64,000 bases of DNA, taken from positions 1-64,000 of the forward strand of contig NZ_BCQS01000031.1 of assembly GCF_001552195.1 (NCBI RefSeq). The letters are read 5' to 3'. A model generated the notes under the pieces. The model was not told the DNA's origin, did not search any database, and saw nothing but the letters and a program-made list of their open reading frames with translations. Made by a program: the position numbers and the translations under genes. The DNA is from Actinomadura latina NBRC 106108 (GTDB lineage Bacteria > Actinomycetota > Actinomycetes > Streptosporangiales > Streptosporangiaceae). Positions 60,844 through 64,000 of this stretch are shown in pieces (the first letter of the stretch is position 1; the number at the start of each line of letters is the position of its first letter).

Positions 60844-60873
60844 CGACTACCCTTTGATCACCCTGGGTAGTCG
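60844..60873 (-). promoter_or_regulatory. Operator/promoter dyad of the cyanophycin operon
   Basis: CGACTACCC (60844-60852) and GGGTAGTCG (60865-60873) form a perfect 9-bp inverted repeat with a 12-bp centre, starting 7 bp upstream of the cphB start. On the minus strand the right arm supplies a -10-like TAGTCG and the left arm a -35-like position, so a regulator binding here would block the promoter. The divergent TetR-like gene at 60931 is a candidate regulator. Confidence 0.6.
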
Positions 60874-60930
60874 CGCGATCGCGAGGAGCCCCCGGCCGGT
60901 CCGGTCCCGCCGCTGTGCCATGCTGTGCGG

Positions 60931-61569
60931 ATGAGCGGCAGCCCCGTTCCCCCGGACGTCCCGGGCCGGCCCCCGGCCGGGCCTTCCGCCGCGCTCGCCG
61001 CCGCGTCCGCGCACTACCTGCGGGGCGAGCCGATCGACATGTCGGCGCTGGCCGCCGAGCTCGGCGTCGGCCGCGCGACCCTCTACCGGTGGGTCGGCAG
61101 CCGCGAGCAGCTCCTCGGATCCGTCCTCGCGGAGATGACCGAGCGCACGTACCAGGTGGCGGTGCGCGACGTCGGCGGAAGCGGGGCGGCGCGGATCCTC
61201 ACCGTCCTCGAGCGGTTCATGCGCGCCGTCGTCGACGCGGCGCCGCTGAAGGCGTTCACCGAGCGCGAGCCGCGGCTGTTCATCCGGCTGGCCACCATGC
61301 CCGGCACCATCGAGGACCGCGCGACCGAGCTGCTGACCGGGGAGCTGCAGGCGGAGATCGACCGCGGCGCGCTGCGCGTCCCGCTGCCGACCCGGACGCT
61401 CGCCCAGGCGATCGTCCGGGTCGCCGACTCGTTCATGTACGCCCACTACCTGGGCGGGAACCGGCCGGAGATCGACCAGGCCCTGGAGGTCGTCGAGCTG
61501 CTGCTGCGCCCGTGCGCGCCCGGCGCGGGGACGGGCGGCCGGGAATCTTCCGGTCCGGCCGAACGCTGA
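60931..61569 (+). CDS. TetR-like regulator (QsdR type)
   Basis: A 212-residue regulator. The HTH is at about 35-80 (MSALAAELGVGRATLYRWVG, then SREQLLGSVLAEM). The C-terminal part (RFMRAVVDAAPLKAFTEREP, SFMYAHYLGGNRPEIDQALE) matches QsdR-type TetR proteins. It is divergent from cphB across 93 bp with a dyad nearer to cphB. ATG 60931 is preferred over a GTG two codons upstream. Possible role: control of the cyanophycin operon, inferred from position. Confidence 0.85.
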   Translation: MSGSPVPPDVPGRPPAGPSAALAAASAHYLRGEPIDMSALAAELGVGRATLYRWVGSREQLLGSVLAEMTERTYQVAVRDVGGSGAARILTVLERFMRAVVDAAPLKAFTEREPRLFIRLATMPGTIEDRATELLTGELQAEIDRGALRVPLPTRTLAQAIVRVADSFMYAHYLGGNRPEIDQALEVVELLLRPCAPGAGTGGRESSGPAER

Positions 61570-61661
61570 ATCTTTCACGGGGAATGACCACTTTGTGGCA
61601 TTCGCTCGCCATGAGAGGCTTAATCGTTGGACGCATCGTCGAAAAGAGGGACGGCCGGGCC

Positions 61662-63017
61662 GTGAGCGACATCCCCCGCCGCGCGGTGACGCGCACCGCC
61701 AAGCTGGCGACCCTCCCGCTGGGGTTCGCCGGCCGCACCGCGCTCGGGTTCGGGAAGCGGACCCTCGGCCGCCCCGCCGAGGCCGTCGCGCTGGAGGTCC
61801 AGCGCCGCACCGCCGAGCAGCTGTTCGCCGTGCTCGGCGAGCTGAAGGGCGGCGCGATGAAGGTCGGCCAGCTGCTGTCGATCTTCGAGGCAGGGCTGCC
61901 CGAGGAGATCGCCGGGCCGTTCCGCGCCAGCCTCACCCGCCTCCAGGAGTCGGCGCCGCCGATGCCCGCCGCCACGACCCACAAGGTGCTCGCCGAGGGC
62001 CTCGGGGAGGACTGGCGCGACCACTTCGCCGAGTTCGACGACCGGCCGGCCGCCGCCGCGTCCATCGGGCAGGTCCACAAGGCCGTCTGGCACGACGGCC
62101 GCACGGTCGCCGTGAAGGTCCAGTACCCCGGCGCCGCGCAGGCCCTGATGAGCGACTTCAACCAGATCTCCCGGCTCAGCAGGCTCTTCACGCCGCTGTT
62201 CCCCGGCGTCGAGGTCAAGCCGGTCATCGCCGACCTCAAGCGCCGTCTGGAGAAGGAGCTCGACTACGTCGACGAGGCGCGCGCGCAGACCGCCTTCCAC
62301 GACGCCTACGACGGCGACCCCGACTTCGCCGTCCCCGCCGTCGTCGCCCAGGCCGGGAACGTGCTGGTCACCGAGTGGCTGGACGGCACCCCGCTCGCCA
62401 AGGTCATCGCCGCGGGCGACCAGGAGGCCCGTGACCGCGCGGGGCTGCTGCTGTTCCGCTTCCTGCTGTCCGGCCCGGCCCGCTGCGAGATGATCCACAT
62501 CGACCCGCACCCGGGCAACTTCCGCCTGCTGGACGACGGGCGCCTCGGCGTCCTGGACTTCGGCGGCGCCGCCCGCGTCCCGGCCGAGCTGCAGTGGTCG
62601 ATCGGCCGGCTGCTGCGCATCGGCACCCTCGGCGACCCCGACGAGATCGTCGACGCCCTCTGCGACGAGGGCTTCCTCGTCCCCGAGGCCGAGGTCGACC
62701 CCGAGGAGATCGCCGCCCTCGTCGCCCCGCACGCCGCCCCGTTCGCCGTGGAGCGCTTCCGCTACTCCCGCGAATGGCTCCGCGAGCAGACCGCCCGCGG
62801 CCTCGGCCTCGCCTCCGACCTGCGCCCCGGCGCGCTCGCCCGCGCCTTCCGGCTGCCGCCCCAGTACCTCGCCGTCAGCCGCGCCCTGTCCGGCTGCGGC
62901 GGCGTCCTCTGCCAGCTGGAGGCCGAGGGGGCCTTCCGCGCCGAGGCCGAACGCTGGCTCCCCGGCTTCGCCGACGACGACCCGCCCCTGGACGACCAGA
63001 CCGAAGCCACCGCCTAG
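61662..63017 (+). CDS. ABC1/AarF (UbiB-like) kinase-fold protein
   Basis: A 451-residue protein of the ABC1 atypical kinase family. The KxGQ motif is AMKVGQLLS, the A-rich loop is AAAASIGQVHKA, the Lys is in VAVKVQYPG, the catalytic region is MIHIDPHPGNF and the metal motif is VLDFGG. Family members support isoprenoid lipid synthesis or membrane homeostasis. GTG 61662 is a reasonable start; ATG 61611 would add 17 residues. It stands alone. Confidence 0.9.
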   Translation: MSDIPRRAVTRTAKLATLPLGFAGRTALGFGKRTLGRPAEAVALEVQRRTAEQLFAVLGELKGGAMKVGQLLSIFEAGLPEEIAGPFRASLTRLQESAPPMPAATTHKVLAEGLGEDWRDHFAEFDDRPAAAASIGQVHKAVWHDGRTVAVKVQYPGAAQALMSDFNQISRLSRLFTPLFPGVEVKPVIADLKRRLEKELDYVDEARAQTAFHDAYDGDPDFAVPAVVAQAGNVLVTEWLDGTPLAKVIAAGDQEARDRAGLLLFRFLLSGPARCEMIHIDPHPGNFRLLDDGRLGVLDFGGAARVPAELQWSIGRLLRIGTLGDPDEIVDALCDEGFLVPEAEVDPEEIAALVAPHAAPFAVERFRYSREWLREQTARGLGLASDLRPGALARAFRLPPQYLAVSRALSGCGGVLCQLEAEGAFRAEAERWLPGFADDDPPLDDQTEATA

Positions 63018-63044
63018 CAGGACGCACCGCCTAGCGGGTCCGGG

Positions 63045-63890
63045 TCAGGAGAGGGCGGCGGCCTCCTCCCGTTCCACCTCGCGGTTCCAGTCCCGCTTGC
63101 TCGACTGCCAGCCGTCCTCGTCGCGGCCGCGGCGCCAGTAGCCGGAGATCGACAGCTGCGCCAGCGGCAGGCCGCGCTCGACACGGAGGTGGCGGCGGAG
63201 CTCCTTGACGAAGCCGGCCTCGCCGTGGACGAAGGCGTGCACCTCGCCGTCCGGGAAGTCCAGCTTCTGGACGGCCTCGGCCACCAGGTCGCCGACCCGG
63301 CCGCCGCCGCGGTGCAGCCAGCCGATCTCGGCGCCGTCCGGAGCCTGGAGCTTCTGCTCCTCCGCGGGTCCGGCGACCTCGATGAAGACGCGGGCGGGAA
63401 CGCCGTCCGGGACGCGTTCGAGGGCGGCGGCGATCGCCGGGAGGGCGCTCTCGTCGCCGGCCAGCAGGTGCCAGCCGGCGCCGGCGCGGGGCGCGTAGGC
63501 GCCGCCGGGGCCGGTGAAGAGGATCTCCTCGCCCGGCCGGGCGTTCGCCGCCCACGGGCCGGCGAGTCCCTTGTCGCCGTGGTGCACGAAGTCGATCGTC
63601 AGCTCGCGCGCCCGCTCGTCCCACGCGCGGACGGTGTAGGTGCGGGTGCTCGGCCACTGCTCGCGCGGCAGCTCGGCGCGCACCCGCTCCATGTCGAACG
63701 GCTCGGGGTAGGCGACGTCCGGGCGCGGGAACAGCAGCTTCACGTAGTGGTCGGTGAACTCGCCCGCGCCGAAGCCCGAGAGCCCGGCACCGCCGAGGAC
63801 CACGCGGATCATGTGCGGGGTGAGGCGCCCGGTGCGCAGCACCGTCCCCCGGTGGAGCCTGCGTCCCTTGCGCGCCGGTTCCGTCGCCAT
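63045..63890 (-). CDS. Siderophore-interacting protein (ferric-siderophore reductase)
   Basis: A 281-residue FAD/NAD(P)H reductase of the SIP family. The FAD-binding STRTYTVRAWD and the linking HHGDKGLAGPWAANARPGEE are conserved. The C-terminal SISGYWRRGRDEDGW is typical. It reduces ferric siderophores in the cytosol to release iron. CGGAGG lies just before the ATG, and an IdeR/DmdR1-like box lies about 31-49 bp upstream, so the gene should be repressed by iron. Confidence 0.93.
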   Translation of the reverse strand: MATEPARKGRRLHRGTVLRTGRLTPHMIRVVLGGAGLSGFGAGEFTDHYVKLLFPRPDVAYPEPFDMERVRAELPREQWPSTRTYTVRAWDERARELTIDFVHHGDKGLAGPWAANARPGEEILFTGPGGAYAPRAGAGWHLLAGDESALPAIAAALERVPDGVPARVFIEVAGPAEEQKLQAPDGAEIGWLHRGGGRVGDLVAEAVQKLDFPDGEVHAFVHGEAGFVKELRRHLRVERGLPLAQLSISGYWRRGRDEDGWQSSKRDWNREVEREEAAALS

Positions 63891-63920
63891 GCAGTCCTCC
63901 GATGATGCGGATCACAGTGC

Positions 63921-63939
63921 TTAGGCAAGCCTAACCTCC
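63921..63939 (-). promoter_or_regulatory. IdeR/DmdR1 iron box
   Basis: On the plus strand TTAGGCAAGCCTAACCTCC; on the minus strand it matches the DtxR/IdeR consensus (TTAGGTTAGGCTAACCTAA) at 15 of 19 positions by eye. It includes a perfect TTAGGC-AA-GCCTAA dyad. It overlaps a -10-like TAGGCT for the siderophore-interacting protein gene. Confidence 0.75.
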
Positions 63940-64000
63940 TGGGACGCCCGATTTGTTCCAGGCTCTCGATCGGGAGCGGGCGCCGGGTTACCGTCTGGTG

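Overview
The window comes from a high-GC actinobacterium. Codons almost always end in G or C, GTG and occasional TTG starts are common, and Shine-Dalgarno sites are AG-rich. The gene set (MctP/DUF3311 transporter, fused TrpEG, ThyX, actinobacterial pca genes, ROK-controlled sugar ABC operon, single-chain BC-BCCP-CT carboxylase, NB-ARC/TPR and nSTAND/WD40 giants) fits the Streptosporangiales/Thermomonosporaceae (Actinomadura-like) range. That placement is inference; no rRNA or other strong phylogenetic marker is present. I saw no tRNA, rRNA, insertion sequence, prophage or CRISPR array.

Layout. 1-3.9 kb: an ACAD10/11-type acyl-CoA dehydrogenase, a monocarboxylate permease with its DUF3311 partner, and a broken VOC gene. 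3.9-6.2 kb: a Trp-codon leader peptide, an attenuator terminator and a fused anthranilate synthase trpEG. 6.4-10.4 kb: a long inverted repeat, a GPGG micro-membrane protein, an SDR, a ChaB-like protein, a WYL regulator, an adenosine deaminase and a regulator fragment. 10.5-12.2 kb: thyX, its terminator and a decayed intein. 12.2-22.1 kb: scattered catabolic and redox genes (VOC, dienelactone hydrolase, hot-dog thioesterase, XRE regulator, flavohemoprotein, glutamine-amidotransferase-like hydrolase, HSL esterase, SRPBCC protein, acyl-CoA dehydrogenase, aldehyde dehydrogenase, TetR).

22.2-28.2 kb: a beta-glucoside/oligosaccharide uptake unit made of a ROK repressor, a divergent promoter/operator, a binding lipoprotein, two permeases and a GH1 beta-glucosidase. 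No ATPase is encoded there, so a shared MsiK-like ATPase elsewhere is likely. 28.2-33.6 kb: a 1070-residue acyl-CoA carboxylase, an orphan degenerate LivG-like ATPase, an SDR and an internally deleted HelD/HelR-type helicase. 33.6-37.1 kb: TetR, a SnoaL-like protein and a two-subunit (heteromeric-type) acyl-CoA dehydrogenase pair with clear operators. 37.1-41 kb: a PLP enzyme overlapping a second adenylate kinase, a universal stress protein, a stand-alone XdhC Rossmann domain and a zinc alcohol dehydrogenase.

40.9-49.4 kb: two very large divergent STAND NTPases, one HTH-nSTAND-membrane-14xWD40 and one NB-ARC with about 24 TPRs whose last 15 units repeat every 120 bp exactly. 49.5-56.3 kb: an ECF sigma factor with a SnoaL-like tail and a complete protocatechuate branch (pcaH-G-B-D-C, IclR regulator, pobA) that turns 4-hydroxybenzoate into beta-ketoadipate. 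56.5-64 kb: a PAP2 membrane phosphatase, a cyanophycin operon (cphB-cphA), a TetR-like regulator, an ABC1/AarF kinase-like protein and a siderophore-interacting reductase under an IdeR/DmdR1-type iron box.

The most unusual features are the frameshifted intein relic in frame behind an intact thyX, the trp attenuator, several genes shortened by internal deletion, the STAND pair with its shared palindromic control region, and two tiny SD-led upstream ORFs whose stops overlap (ATGA) the starts of long genes that lack a good SD of their own.
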